This document shows positions 37,957-50,066 of a stretch of 64,000 bases of DNA, piece by piece; the first letter of the stretch is position 1; the number at the start of each line of letters is the position of its first letter. This DNA comes from Neckera pumila (taxonomy: Eukaryota > Streptophyta > Bryopsida > Hypnales > Neckeraceae). The stretch lies in contig OZ018414.1 of the NCBI GenBank assembly GCA_963969595.1, forward strand, positions 13,995,660 through 14,059,659, in the 5' to 3' direction. The translations under genes and the position numbers were made by a program. The notes under the pieces were generated by a model that searched no databases, was not told the DNA's origin, and worked only from the letters and a program-made list of their open reading frames with translations.

Positions 37957-38259
37957 CATTAGAAAAAAAATTCCAGCCCCTCAGAAGGCCACTAAGGAAC
38001 TGATTTACGGGGCCTCTTTGGTGCAATTTCAAAATGAATAAATAAATTAAAATAAATAAATAAATAAATTTTAAAAATTTAAATTTTAAAAAAAAAATTT
38101 GATGTGGCACTACTAATGCCATGTCAGCACTCAATTTTTAATAATTAAAAAATAATTAAAAAATAATAATCATAAATTTTGATTTTGATTTTTTTTCATA
38201 ATTGCAACGGTCGGGTGCAAAACTCGCGGCCTTTTGGAAGGCTGAAAATTTTCCTAATG
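37957..38259. mobile_element. MITE, CATTAG family, copy C (303 bp)
   Basis: The left end CATTAGAAAAAAAATTCCAG and the inverted right end CATTAGGAAAATTTTCAGCC (read on minus) both run into an AAGGCC motif. The AT-rich core contains TGATGTGGCAC and ATGCCATGTCAGCA. No ORF. Confidence 0.7.
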
Positions 38260-40303
38260 ATAGACTATATATCATTCAAGCATAACACTATTCCATATAA
38301 GAACAATGAGGCATGTTTTTTTAATACAAATCTAAAAAAAATGAGCTCCATAAACAATTATGGTCCCCAAAAGGGATGATTATGGGCTTGAGTGGCTCCT
38401 AATAGCCCATTTAGACCCGCATAGCATGTAATAAGAGTCCTAGTTTGCCAAACGGATCCAAGCAAATACTATCAACAAAGATGTGCCATCTTGGATTTTC
38501 TTATGTAATTTGTCAATGTGCCCGGTCTAGGCTTTAAACTTGTGATTTCCATCATAGATAAAGAACATTCTTCCAACTAAATGCTGAAGGTCTGTCAAAG
38601 TTTTGCATCAAATCAGTCATTCTGTAATTGCTTCAATGGACTCACGCGACTCTTATCATCATCAGATAGAATTTATATTTCTCCCTCTTCGTAGCAAACA
38701 GAGACATAGAAAACAAAAGAGTTGGATCTATAACTGCCATGCGAACAGCATGACCTTGGATTTCCCGTTGGCCTGCCGTTGCGGAGCTAGAGGGAGTAGT
38801 GGAAGGTGGTTTGGATTGTTGTGGAGTATTTTTGGCCCTCAAACGCAAGCTTGGGCCGTGGCTTGGGATTGTGGCATCTCATGTAGGACCTCAAATGCCT
38901 ATGACTTTTATGTGGAGCAATGGAGACTCATCTTTTTCAAGTTGAGTCTCCTACATGATGGAGTGAGAGGCTTTGCCTCTGGAATTCTGTCCAAACATGC
39001 AAGTTAAATCTAGTCCTACAATGTGCTGAAATGTTGTTTTTTTTCACTTTAAACGCAAATATCTTACAATCTATGCGGTCAAAAATTCTGAAATTTTTTC
39101 CACACATTCTCATACTAGTTAGGTGTAAGATCCTATGATTAGATGTGCAAAAAAAACATTTTTCAAGTTTTTTTACTCTTTGCTATAAAAATGATAGTTT
39201 TGGGTGTTTTTTGGCAAAAAAAAGGCCTTGGGCCTTTAGAGGTTAACAAAATTTATATCTCAACAGTAGAGAATCAAAATAGCTTGGCCATCATGGTGAC
39301 CATTTCTCCAATGAAATGAAAGGGAAAATGTAGGATGTTCTAATTGCTCTACAAGGCTTCTTTCAACAAACTTGATGAACTATTTGTCAAGTTTTTTTTT
39401 AAATATTGAGAAAGTGTCAAGATGGCAATCACTTAAAATTTGGTAAAGCATTATATTTCTACATCCATCCATTTCTTAAAACTTTTCACAAAAAAACTTT
39501 TTAATTATATACTAATTAAAAATAAACTATAAATGACCAAATTGTTCACAATGACTATAATTGAGTCATAGTGGATACTTTTCAGTCATTGTGGACAATC
39601 ATGTAGGAGATGTTTTTCTAGTAATGATATTTATGCACTTTTTCATCCAAATTTGACGACTTCATCTACATTTTAAATAGAAGTGGAAAAATTATGGAGA
39701 AAAAAAGACTACTTTTATTTGGCAAAAAAGTAGAGATTTATATTGAAATGATGCAATCTAGCCCCCATGGTGCCCACAAAAGGTTGATGCTTGAATGTAC
39801 TGAAAAGGTTGCGTAACTATTCTTTAAACTCGGTTACAAAGAGTCACAACTATAAATGTGAACTTTTTACCTCTAAAAGGAGGCACCCGTTGCCTAAGCT
39901 TCTATGGCTTAGGTACTAATTTGGCACATGAGTTCAAAGGGTTTCAAACATTTGAAACTATTGATGTTTGTGTTTTGGATTTTAGCATCTAAATTCTTTT
40001 GTGTTTGAAAACTTCTAGGTTTTCTTATTTTGGGAAACTTATCATAGGGAGCTTAAAGTGCGATGTAGACTCTCAGAAATATTCAAAAATTTAGGCAATA
40101 TGGATGAAATTTTTTTGTAATATTTTAAACATTTTACTTGTAATATTCTAGACATTTAGACATTCCAAAAAACACTTAATTTATGTTTGAATTTAGCCTT
40201 CACAGGGGGTAGTACAGCTGTAATAGTAATCGGCTTTGGCACCTTTTTATAAAGAATTTTTATTCCTTGTCACAAAACAATTGTTGATGCCGCAAGTGCA
40301 TCT
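38260..40303. other. Intergenic DNA
   Basis: A GC-richer patch at 38.6-39.0 kb carries a 134-codon plus-strand ORF (38603-39007) and an overlapping minus-strand ORF (38642-38848). Neither has a recognisable domain. At 39010-39244 lies a truncated TTAA-family copy ending GGCCTTTAGAGGTTAA. Confidence 0.4.
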
Positions 40304-41969
40304 TTAACCCTTAAAGTTCCAAGGCATTTCCTAAGAATTTTTGCCTCAAAAACACTGAAAACTGCCATCTCTAATGCATTGATTAAAAATCTATAAAAGA
40401 TCAATTTTTTCAAAATCCAACCATAGGATCTTGAATTGAAATTATATGAGATGATTTGGTAAAATTTCATGCAATTTGACCGTACAAATTGAAAGATAAT
40501 TGCACTCAAAGTGAAATGTTTTATTTTTTGGGGCCTTACCCGAAAATTTCAGATGGCTTTGACCGCCTCTTGTGGAAATTTTTTACACTATAGCCATCAA
40601 ATTTAAATTTTTTTTATAATCAAAATCATGTTGGGCATATGTCCACCAATTTTCAAGTCAATCCAAGACATGGAGCACATCCAATAAAATCTTGCAATGC
40701 AACAATGTCCCAAATCTTTGCACACATTTTCTCACCACATTTTCAAAAACTTTGTAATCTAAACAGTGGATTGAAGAAGATAATCATAATTGACAAGCCT
40801 AAAAAAAAAATTCAAAAATTCAAAAATCTCTAGATTTTATGTCAATTCGTAGCAAAGGCAAGCTCCAAGACATAGGGGCAGCTCTTGAATCATGGACTCT
40901 CCACTGCTCCCGTGATATTCCCTAGCTGTTTACCATCTGTTCCCAAATTGTTCCCGAGTTTCCCATTAGTTTTCCAAGCTCCCCGGTGGTTCCCCAAGTT
41001 CTTGTTTGTGTCCCTGAACAGGGACCACGGGGGGTGCACTTAGTGTATCTAATCCAAACTACGTGCGACCAAAACTTTGTACCCCCTATATTATATCCTA
41101 AAATTTAAATAAATGAAACAAAAAAAATATGAATATATTTTCCTAATTTGAAAGTTTATGTTTTGAATTATTGATATTTTTATTTTCTAATGATAATTAG
41201 TTACAAATTTTTGAAGTAAATAGATACACTCCAAAATTGAAAAATAACTTTCACACCCCTATATTATATCCTAAATATTGTCTAAAAAATAAACAAAAAA
41301 TTCTTTAAAATAACTCTCTATTGAAAGCTCATTTTGAGTTGAATATTGATGCAACGGTCATCTAAATGTGTTCTCTATAAATATTTGAGTTCAAAAATAT
41401 GCCATTTTAGGTTCATTTTCAACCTCTTATAGAAATCATTCCATATTTCATTTGAGTTGGAAATTTTGGCAATAGAAACCTATAATCATTACCAAACAAT
41501 GCTCAAAATTTTAGGTTGAAATTATAGTTTATTAGAAACCACTTGTTCGCACATGGTTTGTAGTAGTAGAACCAAGTGCCCTCCTCGAAACAAGGACAAC
41601 AACTTTAGAATCTTGAGCCTCTGCCAGGTAGTGTGACCGATGCTCCCCTTCCAATGCCTCCCCATCCTTCTTTCCCTGTCCCACCCAGCACAAACCCATT
41701 GCCCCAGCCTTCTCAAGCACTGTAGCCCGGATTTTCAATTTTTGAAAGTCAATGCCAAAAGCGTTGCCCTTGCTGCCCCATTTTCACAAAAAAATCCCAT
41801 AACTTTAGAATCAGAGGTCCATTTTACATAAAAATTGTATGTGCGTGAAGCTCTTGAAAAGCTACATGTGTGATAAAAGTTCAAAAATATATGAAACAAA
41901 TTGAGACTAAACAAGCCTACCCGAAATCAATTTTGTCCTCTACAGGGACAATGGGACTTTAGGGTTTAA
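40304..41969. mobile_element. TTAA-bounded element copy 4 (about 1.67 kb)
   Basis: The left end TTAACCCTTAAAGTTCC leads into AAAACTGCCATCTCTA. The right end GGGACTTTAGGGTTTAA is preceded by GTCCTC...AGGGACA, matching the right end of the 55-kb copy (GTCCCCC...GGGGACA). The interior has a run of GTTCCC-type motifs near 40.9-41.0 kb and an ORF pair of unknown meaning near 41.6 kb. Confidence 0.6.
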
Positions 41970-42608
41970 TCCCTAACTGCCCAAGGCTTGTTTTGAGCCT
42001 CTAAAAATTTATTCTAATTTGAACAATGAGCCAACATTTTGATAAATTGTGCCAATTTCTTTTGAATTGTAACCGTACAAATTCAAACTAGACATATTAG
42101 AGATCACATTAGAAAAGAAAACACGACAATAATACTTATAAATCAAAAGATTATAATGTTTGACTTGAGGATGTCAAAACTATAAAATCTTACAATTCTC
42201 TTTTTGTGTATCACATCTAAAAAATTGGTCACCAAAAAATATGAGGTTAAAGGGACTAACTTGCATAACCCCAATCAACTTATGGCTTCTCAAAACCTAC
42301 TCTACAATTTTTTTAAATGAGTTTTTAATGTGATTTTTCCTCCAAGATCTAGTGTATTTGAGGCTCAATTTCAAGAGCCCATAATACTATAGAAAGTCAA
42401 GATTGCAATGGGTACTCTTGTACAAAATCTTGAGTAGAAAAATCATAATCAATCATTTTCAAAATCGGATTTTTGATGCTAAAATTAGACTTCAAAAAGA
42501 ATTTTACAAAAATATGAACTACTAAAAAATAGCAATTTGGTTAGATTTCATTTAATTTCAAAGTATTGTCGGCACCAAAATTTGGTGCCTTGGGCATTTA
42601 AAGGTTAA
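41966..42608. mobile_element. TTAA-bounded element copy 5 (about 640 bp), abutting copy 4
   Basis: The left end TTAATCCCTAACTGCCCAAG and the inverted right end TTAACCTTTAAATGCCCAAG (read on minus) are clear terminal repeats. Its left TTAA is the same four bases that end copy 4. Confidence 0.6.
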
Positions 42609-42642
42609 GTGCATTGTAAGATTTGCATCCAAGATTACGTAT

Positions 42643-42915
42643 AGTAGGACACCCTACCACGAGGGCGTCCCGCTATGTGAAGGCCCTGCCATGAGGCCCA
42701 AAGGCGATAATAGTGCTGGGCACTATTACCGGGGCTTTATACTTCATAATCTCTAAGTTTTTTCAAAGGCCTCTGACCTCAAAGTGCGTACCTTATAGTG
42801 GGATGCTCCACCACAAGGGTGTCCCACTATGTGAGGGTCCTGCTACGAGGCCCAAGGGTGAGGGATAGGCCCTCACACAATGGGACGCCCTCGTGATGAA
42901 GCATCCTGCTGCATT
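42643..42915. repeat. GC-rich direct and inverted repeat cluster
   Basis: ACCACGAGGGCGTCCCGCTA near 42656 is repeated as ACCACAAGGGTGTCCCACTA near 42810, and inverted as ATGGGACGCCCTCGTGATGA near 42880. In each, a GTGAGGGTCCTGC.ACGAGGCCC-type block adjoins. The cluster stands out as GC-rich in AT-rich DNA. No ORF. Confidence 0.75.
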
Positions 42916-43240
42916 ATGCATGAGTGGGAGCCCTAGTAATAGTGACAGGCACTATTATTGGGGATAATAGTGTCTTGACACTATCATAACATTATTAACA
43001 TTTGCTGGGGGGGCTCCCTTTCGCTCCCCCAAAATTAGGAGACCCCCAACAAATGACATTCAGAATTCTAACAACCCACTGCACAATACCTCTGTTTGGG
43101 CAATGAAGTGCTCAGCATTATAACTAAACTCCCCCCAAGTATCTAGGGGGAATAATGCTTCCACATGGGGGAGGCAAGTCGCAGGTTTAACAATGTCATG
43201 TGATTACCGGGACTTTATGCTTCATAATCTCTACTGTAAG
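42726..43240 (+). repeat. Direct duplication flanking 0.44 kb
   Basis: ATTACCGGGGCTTTATACTT continuing CATAATCTCTA occurs near 42726. It is repeated as ATTACCGGGACTTTATGCTT with the same continuation near 43204. The right copy lies only 160 bp before the GLE1 start codon. Confidence 0.7.
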
Positions 43241-43279
43241 TTTTGAGTGCGTAACGAGCCATGCCAGTTTTTCTCAGTT

Positions 43280-43360
43280 GTAGGGTTTAGGGTTTCGGAG
43301 CAATCCTGTCGAGTGAGAATGCTGAACTCAGGGATTGAGGATTTAGGGTTTAGGCTTGCT
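43280..43360 (+). promoter_or_regulatory. Telo-box-like motifs upstream of GLE1
   Basis: Two TAGGGTTTAGGGTTT / TTAGGGTTTAGG clusters lie 40-120 bp before the ATG at 43400. The complementary AAACCCTA telo-box is a known plant promoter/leader element of housekeeping genes. Its role here is inferred. Confidence 0.5.
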
Positions 43361-43399
43361 CCCCAGATTCTGCCGAGTTGAGCATTTACACAATTCAGG

Positions 43400-46300
43400 A
43401 TGTTCTCCACGGAGAATTCGCCGAACGGATTTTCATTGCACCGGTCGCCTCCTTATGCCTCCAAAACTCCGCCAGCAACTTCGTCTCTAGAGAGTCCTGG
43501 CACCGCAATTAGTCCTGGCGGTCGATTGCAGCTGACGCTGAAGACTCCGTATGCATCCAAGGCTTCTCCCGTGCTTGAGAAGTTCGTGGATCCCAGTCCC
43601 GATTGGACTTTAGAAGACTTGCAATCGGAGCTCGATGTCATTGCCAATCGCTACACGTCCACTGTGTCTTTAGATAATGAGCCTCCTCCTTCCACCAACA
43701 GAGGGTACGCAGGATTCACATTGACATTTCGTTTTTGTGTGGAGACCATGTTTGTTTGTGTGATTCATGGCTGCAAGTGTATTTTGTGGTTTGAGAGAGA
43801 GGGTGAAGTAAGGGTTGTAGAGGATGGAATTAGGTCAAGGAGGTTTTAATTTGCATATTACTTGGCAGGTTCTCGTGGCGGGAATTCTCCGTCACCGCGG
43901 ACTTTGGCAGGACGACTGGGCCGTTTCGAATGCGAGCATTTGACAGTGATTCCGAGACGGATTCTGGTGATGATGAAGAAGGCGATGCTCCTTCTGTGCC
44001 AACCCCATCTGTTCTAATCGAGGATCAGAACCAAAAGGCTACGTCAAGGTAATGTTTGTGCTGTACATTGGAGTTAATATTGGTGAGTCCTATTTGCGAG
44101 TATAAGAATAGAATTTGATCAAAAAGAGAAAGAGCTCTCGTGTAGAATCTGGAAGGTAATGACCCACGCATTAGCATGCATTCTTTGGTAGTCAATATAC
44201 TCAGAAATGGGCATTGCACTCAGTCCTTTCTGTTTTGCAGGAATTCAGAAGAACCACCCGCAGTTGCCAATGAGGATGTGTGGGGTAGCAGCCCACTTCT
44301 TGCACGAACTGGATATGTGGAATCTGCTTTAATAGAGCTGGAGCGAGAACGCCACTCTAGAGTACAGGTGAGCCGATCGAAAATGGTTGTAACCTTTTAC
44401 TGCCTGTGGGCTTCAGAAAGGGTTTAGGGTTTAGGGTGAAGCTTATTTCTGGAAGTGAGAATGCCAAGGTGGAGGGTGCTGTTGCGTCACTTGAAGCATT
44501 TAGCATGTCTAGGAGTGTTGTTTTGGTGAGATCGGTGTAGAGTTATGGAGAGATCCCTTTGGTTACAAAGAGCCAAATCCATGGAGATCAATTTTTTTCA
44601 CTATGTATGAATTGCTTATGCAATCATTGAGAGTGGGAAGTAGTAGATCAATATAAGTGACAGAAGGTGACTCCATTTTCGTTCAAAGATCAGTGGCCAT
44701 TGGCATTTTAGCAAGTCATGCTTATACCACTTGCGAGTAAGTTTAACTGAGTGTATGAATAGATGAGCTGCTGTTGGTAACACGGGTCAGTGTAGGAGAG
44801 AGGATGAGGTCTATTACGGGCTTTTGGTATCCCTTACTTTAGTTGCCAAACTTCATATTAAGCGGAACAGGGAAGGAGTGTCAGTTGAATTGTTTTTTTC
44901 TTTTCACTTTCGTAATCATACTGGAAGCATTTCAGGAGGAGTTTCGGAAGAGGAGGTTGAATCTTGACAATGCCTTAAGAGAGGAATTGCAAAGAGAGGC
45001 AGCCTTGCTGGCACGGGTCGAGAATGATAAAGAGGCTAAGTGTGAGTTGGCGAGACGATCGGATAAGCAAGATCAAAGGCAAATGTATGATATCTTGTTT
45101 TCCCCTGAGGCAGTCATATTACAATTGCTCAGTATATGTATCAATCTGTGACTTCCTCTGTCCCCTTCATATCTTGTTTACTTCTGTACACACTTTGTTG
45201 AAACGATACTTCGAAGAAAAACCAATTTGATCCTTCGAAAAAAATTAATTTTTGCGTTTTATTGATGGTTCTGCTTGTTCACCTAGTGGCGTTTTAAACT
45301 CTGGTTCTGATTAATTTCTATTGGTGATTGTTGTGGAATGTGGCTTTCAGTGCTGAGTTACGAGATGAACATCTCTCTGCATTGCAAAGGGATCATGAGC
45401 TTCGTTCCCAATTTGAAGCTCGTCAGATCAGGAGAGAAGTTGCTGAAGAAGAAGCTCGCCGGCAAGAAATTGCTGCTAGAGAAGAGAGAGAGCGGCAGAT
45501 CAAGGCCAGGGCTCTGGCTGAGAAAGAGAAGGCGGAAGCTGACGCAGCTAAGAGGAAGGCACAAGCAGAGGCGGCAGCTGCAGCCGCATTAAAACGTGCT
45601 GAAGATGATCGAAAAGCCAAGGACGATCTGCTGCAGAGTGCAAAGGAGAAAGAAGCTTTACAGAGAAGTGCTAAACAGAAGGAACCCACTACCAAGACAG
45701 CAGCGACAGGTCATAGCAAGACTCCTTTTTCAGATTCTTTTGAAAGATGTTTATTTCAATAGCCCATCTTCTTTTCAGTTTGTAAACGATCTCAACTGGT
45801 TTATTTGATTCTTCTTCAGGACTGAAGCCAAAAGTGGCACCTACCGCAGCCAAATTAGAGCAGTCTCGATTACAAAATCTGCAGGCGTATCAGGATGTGT
45901 ACGCACCTCTTCGAGCTAATCCGGCCCATCAGAAGGTGGGTTAAAAAGTAGAAGTTGTTGAGTCGACTTTCAATTTTATGTTTTATTAGAAATTGAGAAG
46001 CAGAAGATTGAAGAACCAGTTCTAAGAACCTGGTTTTCTGTTGCAAACCAACAGGAGTTGAAGACCTACGAGAGGCAGATCATCAAGCATCTACAGCAGA
46101 TTGCTGCCACACAAGAACAAGTGAAGTGCGTTATTATACTACATGATTTCTGATTTTTCTTTTAACTGAGTAATTTCTTTAACAATTCCGTTGGGGTGAA
46201 TGCTGTGAGTAGAGGAGACAAAGTTACGAATCTTCTCTGCCACGGACGTGACGGTAAAGTAATTCGTTGTTATGGTGTTTTTATTTGTTTTACAGCATTA

Positions 46301-48321
46301 AATCGAGGGACTTACTGCAACTACTCAACGACAATCGGGTCCCTACTCAGTTTTTACTTGTTACTTTGGGTGTGAAGGTGGCTCACTATACCTCGCCTCA
46401 GTATTGACACTTCTATACCGGCTTCTATTGCATTGTCGTGCTGAACCTCTGTACGCGATGTTCATTGACTACTATTATACCTTGTTCGAGAATTTAATTC
46501 TTCCTTTGGTTGCTTGGATGAGCAGCTACTTTCACAGGTCGAGTCGCAGGTGTTGAAGCTCCCTTCCTTTGCCTTTGCATTAGCACAAGTCATTGTCAAC
46601 GTGGCCTCCCAGGTACCATAGTAGCTCCAATATTATCATTTCATGTTACGGGAACTATTTGATTCTCACAATCCAAGGTTGTGTTCTGAAAAGTCTATTG
46701 GTTAACAATCCTTTTGAGCATGAGTACAAGCACATGAGAGGAATCTTTGAAGTGACGTCACTGTATCTGAGGCATCATGCTTTCCTTTGATCGCCCTTTG
46801 CATGACAATGCATGTTGGATTTCCCTCGAGCAATTAGTTTCTGGTAATAATCATCTGGACGTTTATCTCCTTGGCAGGTACCCTTGTTGATGGATGTTGT
46901 ACTTGCAAAGCTGCATGAAGTCTGTATTTTCACAGTCCCCAAGTATTATGTGTTCACAAAGGTATGACGCAGCTACTTGTATCAAGAAATACAGTAATCA
47001 AACTCGTCAAACATTTTGTTTGGACTATGCGGTTTACTGATTGAATTCCTTGCTTGTGGTTACAATGCGCAGGACCAATTTGAAAGTGATACGGCTTATT
47101 ACAAAGCACTTGGTTATCGGGAAGAAGATGGGAAAATGGAAAGCACAGACGATTACGTTGCACGCATGGCTGCATATATGACATTTTATGGCGCCTTGGT
47201 TCAGGTATATGATCTTTCACTGATCTTGTAATTTGAAGTAGCATCCAAAGTGACTTCAGTGCCCTGGCAGGTTTTCCCCGTGGACTTTTTTGTCAACCTT
47301 GTCAAGAGCCCAAAAAACTCTAGAATGAAGTCGAGAATCGAGGAGCCCTAATGTTTCTTGTACCATCTTTCTCCTTGACTAGCCTCTGAGTGGCAAGGCG
47401 AACATGCATGCTCAATTAGGCAAGAACTCCTGGACTAACCTTAAGTGCACAAATGGCCAGTAGTGTAGGAGTTGAGGTAAATCAATTCGGAACCTTCAAG
47501 GAAGGTAGCAAATGCACCCATTGAACTAGAAATGAAGAAGAAGAAATTTCGATTGGTAAGAATATTTTGTGAAAGTTACTATTATCAAATATTAGCTTCT
47601 TCTATTTTGAGATCGTGCACTTGAGGAACTGTGATCTGTACCTTAAAACATTAGTCCTCAGCTTAGTCAAAGAGAAAGAAAAGACACGCACCTTGTGGGC
47701 TCCTCTATTTTAGCAATCAAATACTGTTCCGGTGGGGAAGTAAATGTATGTGAACGCGCTTATTGAAGACTCTGGATATTACGCTGAGTTTGGTTCTCTG
47801 CACAGACCGAGGTGGCAGGAGGGCAAAATCCACATGGTTTAGCAGCCGGATGGGCGTGGATCGCACGTTTGTTAAACAACATTTTGGCAGATCGAAACAC
47901 TGCTTCAGGTTTAGAGGCATTCTTGAAGGTAGGATACTCTCGTCTGCTTTTGCTCTTAGCGCATATCAATTCAGCCATAATCTAGTATTTTGCAAACAGT
48001 AGACGCGGCCTCTCCAGGCAAGTATGACCAGGCCAAGATCTTTTTGTTCTGTTACCATTAATTACTAATCTAGTACTTTCTTGTGGGTGCCTTCTGCAGA
48101 TGGCAGGATTCAGACTCTACCAAGTGTACCCAAAGCCTTTCATGAGGGTGATGCAAGCTATTGTGACAGAGTTCATTGAAAAGCTCAAGGCCAATGGTGA
48201 TGCCGATGCTAGAGCTGTGGTTTCACGATTGGAGACGTACTTGCACCTCCAAAAGTATTTACAAGAGCCTGAGGGTAGAAAAATGCCTGCGACAGATGTT
48301 TCCTCCTCTCTGAGAGCGTGA
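43400..48321 (+). CDS. GLE1: mRNA export factor GLE1
   Basis: GLE1 sits on the cytoplasmic face of the nuclear pore and, with inositol hexakisphosphate, activates the DEAD-box ATPase of mRNA export. Thirteen exons give 682 aa: 43400-43704, 43869-44048, 44241-44367, 44936-45096, 45351-45709, 45820-45935, about 46056-46125, 46296-46377, 46526-46612, 46878-46961, 47073-47204, 47806-47928 and 48100-48321. The N-terminus is Ser/Pro-rich and disordered. Residues about 205-375 form a charged coiled coil (LQRDHELRSQFEARQIRREV, then Ala/Lys/Glu repeats). Residues about 395-660 are the GLE1 domain, with signatures VFTKDQFESDTAYYKALGYR, DGKMES..DYVARMAAYMTFYGALVQ, NPHGLAAGWAWIARLLN and GFRLYQVYPKPF. The exon 4 donor (CTT/GTTTTC) is weak and was chosen for frame and for ungapped fit to the family; exon 4 is the least certain boundary. 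Intron 3 contains a repeat shared with the CMC1 intron at 54.9 kb. Confidence 0.92.
44488..44815 (+). repeat. Dispersed repeat in GLE1 intron 3
   Basis: Shares colinear blocks with 54866-55155: GAGATCGGT.TA.AG.T.TGGAGAGATC, AGAGCCAAA, CAAGTCATGCTTA.ACCACTTGC, GTGAATAGATGA and TGCTGTTGGTAACA. Similarity is roughly 70% by eye. Structure and class are unknown. Confidence 0.7.
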
Positions 48322-48964
48322 AGTAGTCTCTAGCTTCCCTGCCAATTTTGGGTCGAGGTTTGAGGAGCAGACTAACTTTTGTTGTTTCCTTTTATCACAA
48401 ACGATTGCTTAAGGAGTCATCTTTCGAGGCAGGCCCAAATTTGATAAATGAACAGGCGAGAGGAGCTGGCACAGCAAGATGAACGTGGCGATGGTGTCCA
48501 TCAGGGGCTTGAACAACGTAGCTACAAGACAGTTCAAGAATCAAATTGACACATTCTGGTTCACTCTGATATTAATCCTTGCATCAGAAGTTGAGTCAGA
48601 ATGTAGATACCTTTCTGTCTCCAAGGAGCTTGGGTTGAAGCCACCTGTGAATGTTACGATTATTTGATTACACAGGTTGCAAATAGTTAGGGTGATTCTT
48701 CTATTCTTGTTCTGTCGTTTGCAAAGCAGATGCAGATCATCCGGGATGGTAGTGTTAAAGGACCTAGCGTTCTACAGCTATGGAAGGCCACAAATCCTAT
48801 TTTGAAATATGTACAAAAAGAAAATGTTAATAAGACGAACCCCATTTCCGTAAGTTTTTTTTTATCAGATCCAAAGTGGAATGGCTTGCATGGTCTAGCG
48901 GCTGTTCTGATTTCACCACAAATTAGCTCTGCTCAATTGGACTCCTGATATATGAATGTCTTCC
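48322..48964. other. GLE1 3' flank
   Basis: Probable 3' UTR and spacer up to the LINE insertion. Short ORFs near 48.48 and 48.73 kb have no motif. Confidence 0.5.
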
Positions 48965-49998
48965 AATAGTGCTTTGAGAGCTTTGGGACAATGGTAGAAT
49001 CTGTAGCTGGGTGTTTCATTGGCCCCAATTGAGCAACAGTTGCAAGATATATCCAGGTCTGGGTTAATTTTGGTCCTCCACGAGTGAACCGCTATTGCAT
49101 TGTGCCATACAGACCACATAAAGGTGGCTTCCATTTGATAACGCTCCTTGAGCCATACATTTCTCTAGTCAGGTTCAAAAGTTGGATCTAAGGTATTAGG
49201 CCACTTTGATGGAATCGTTTGTTTGGGCTAACGATGTTGGGTGAAGAGTAGTCTTCCACTTGATGTGGTATAAGATAATAATTGTTTACCATTGCTCTAG
49301 TACCATCATCCGGGGTCATAATCCAAAGTACGAGTATTGCCTGCATAAAATAACTCCAGGTGATGATTGCGATTTTTTTGGATTTCCAAAATCCTCACTC
49401 TGCGGATGAAGTTTGGGACTATGTTCAATCATTCTTACATCACTTACTAGGTCAACAACCTTTGCTGAAACCTCATGTGCGTTTTGACCATACACTCTGT
49501 ACTTTTGGCTCAACTTTGCCTCGACGGTTCCACAACTTTCGAATCATTTGGTCCCTGTTGAGAGGACCATCACTTTGGCTAATCTGGATCGCACAGAACC
49601 AGAAGGTGTTCTCGCACACATTGTGGCCGCATGGTCTCCTATAGCAAGCGCTTTGGAACTCACTTTTTGACTCATGCAAAGTGGCTTTACTTAAAGCCCA
49701 AACAACCACTAGATTCAAACCTCATTGGCTTCTATGTGGCTCAAATTTGATAATATTTGCTTCGTTCCAAATTATTAGCATCAAGGGAGGGTGGCATTAT
49801 CAAGTGGCAAGGGTGTGGCCTCCCTCGGCTGTATTTTTTCCTAGGGTTCTCTAGTTTCTTTGTTTTCTTTGGTACTTTTTGCTCTTATTCTCTTCATTTG
49901 TCTAGCCTCATGGCTTGGCTGTTTTGTATTGTGTTTTTTTTTAATGCAGTGGGGTCCGCCCATTTGTTAAAAAAAATAAAAAAATAATAGTGCTTTGA
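48965..49998 (+). mobile_element. LINE 3' end with 5' inversion, 13-bp target duplication
   Basis: The minus strand of 48978-about 49350 encodes the reverse-transcriptase zinc-binding (zf-RVT) segment: WSVWHNAIAVHSW, then CNCC and ETPSYRFYHCPKAL. The plus strand from about 49375 encodes the part that normally follows it in the LINE protein: VWDYVQSFLHHLLGQQP ... IWSLLRGPSLWLIWIAQNQK. It runs to a 3' end with an A-rich tail (49968-49987). AATAGTGCTTTGA occurs at 48965-48977 and again at 49986-49998, just outside the two ends. The layout is that of a 5'-truncated, 5'-inverted LINE copy. Frames carry stops, so it is dead. Confidence 0.85.
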
Positions 49999-50066
49999 AG
50001 CTCGGCTAGAGCTCTTCATGGGCCTTCAAAAGCATTGGATTGAGAGACGGAAACTATGGTGAGTTC

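Noticed and set aside
47205..47805. Possible transposon in GLE1 intron 11
   Set aside because: The 601-bp intron is larger than its neighbours, but neither strand gave a recognisable domain or terminal repeats.
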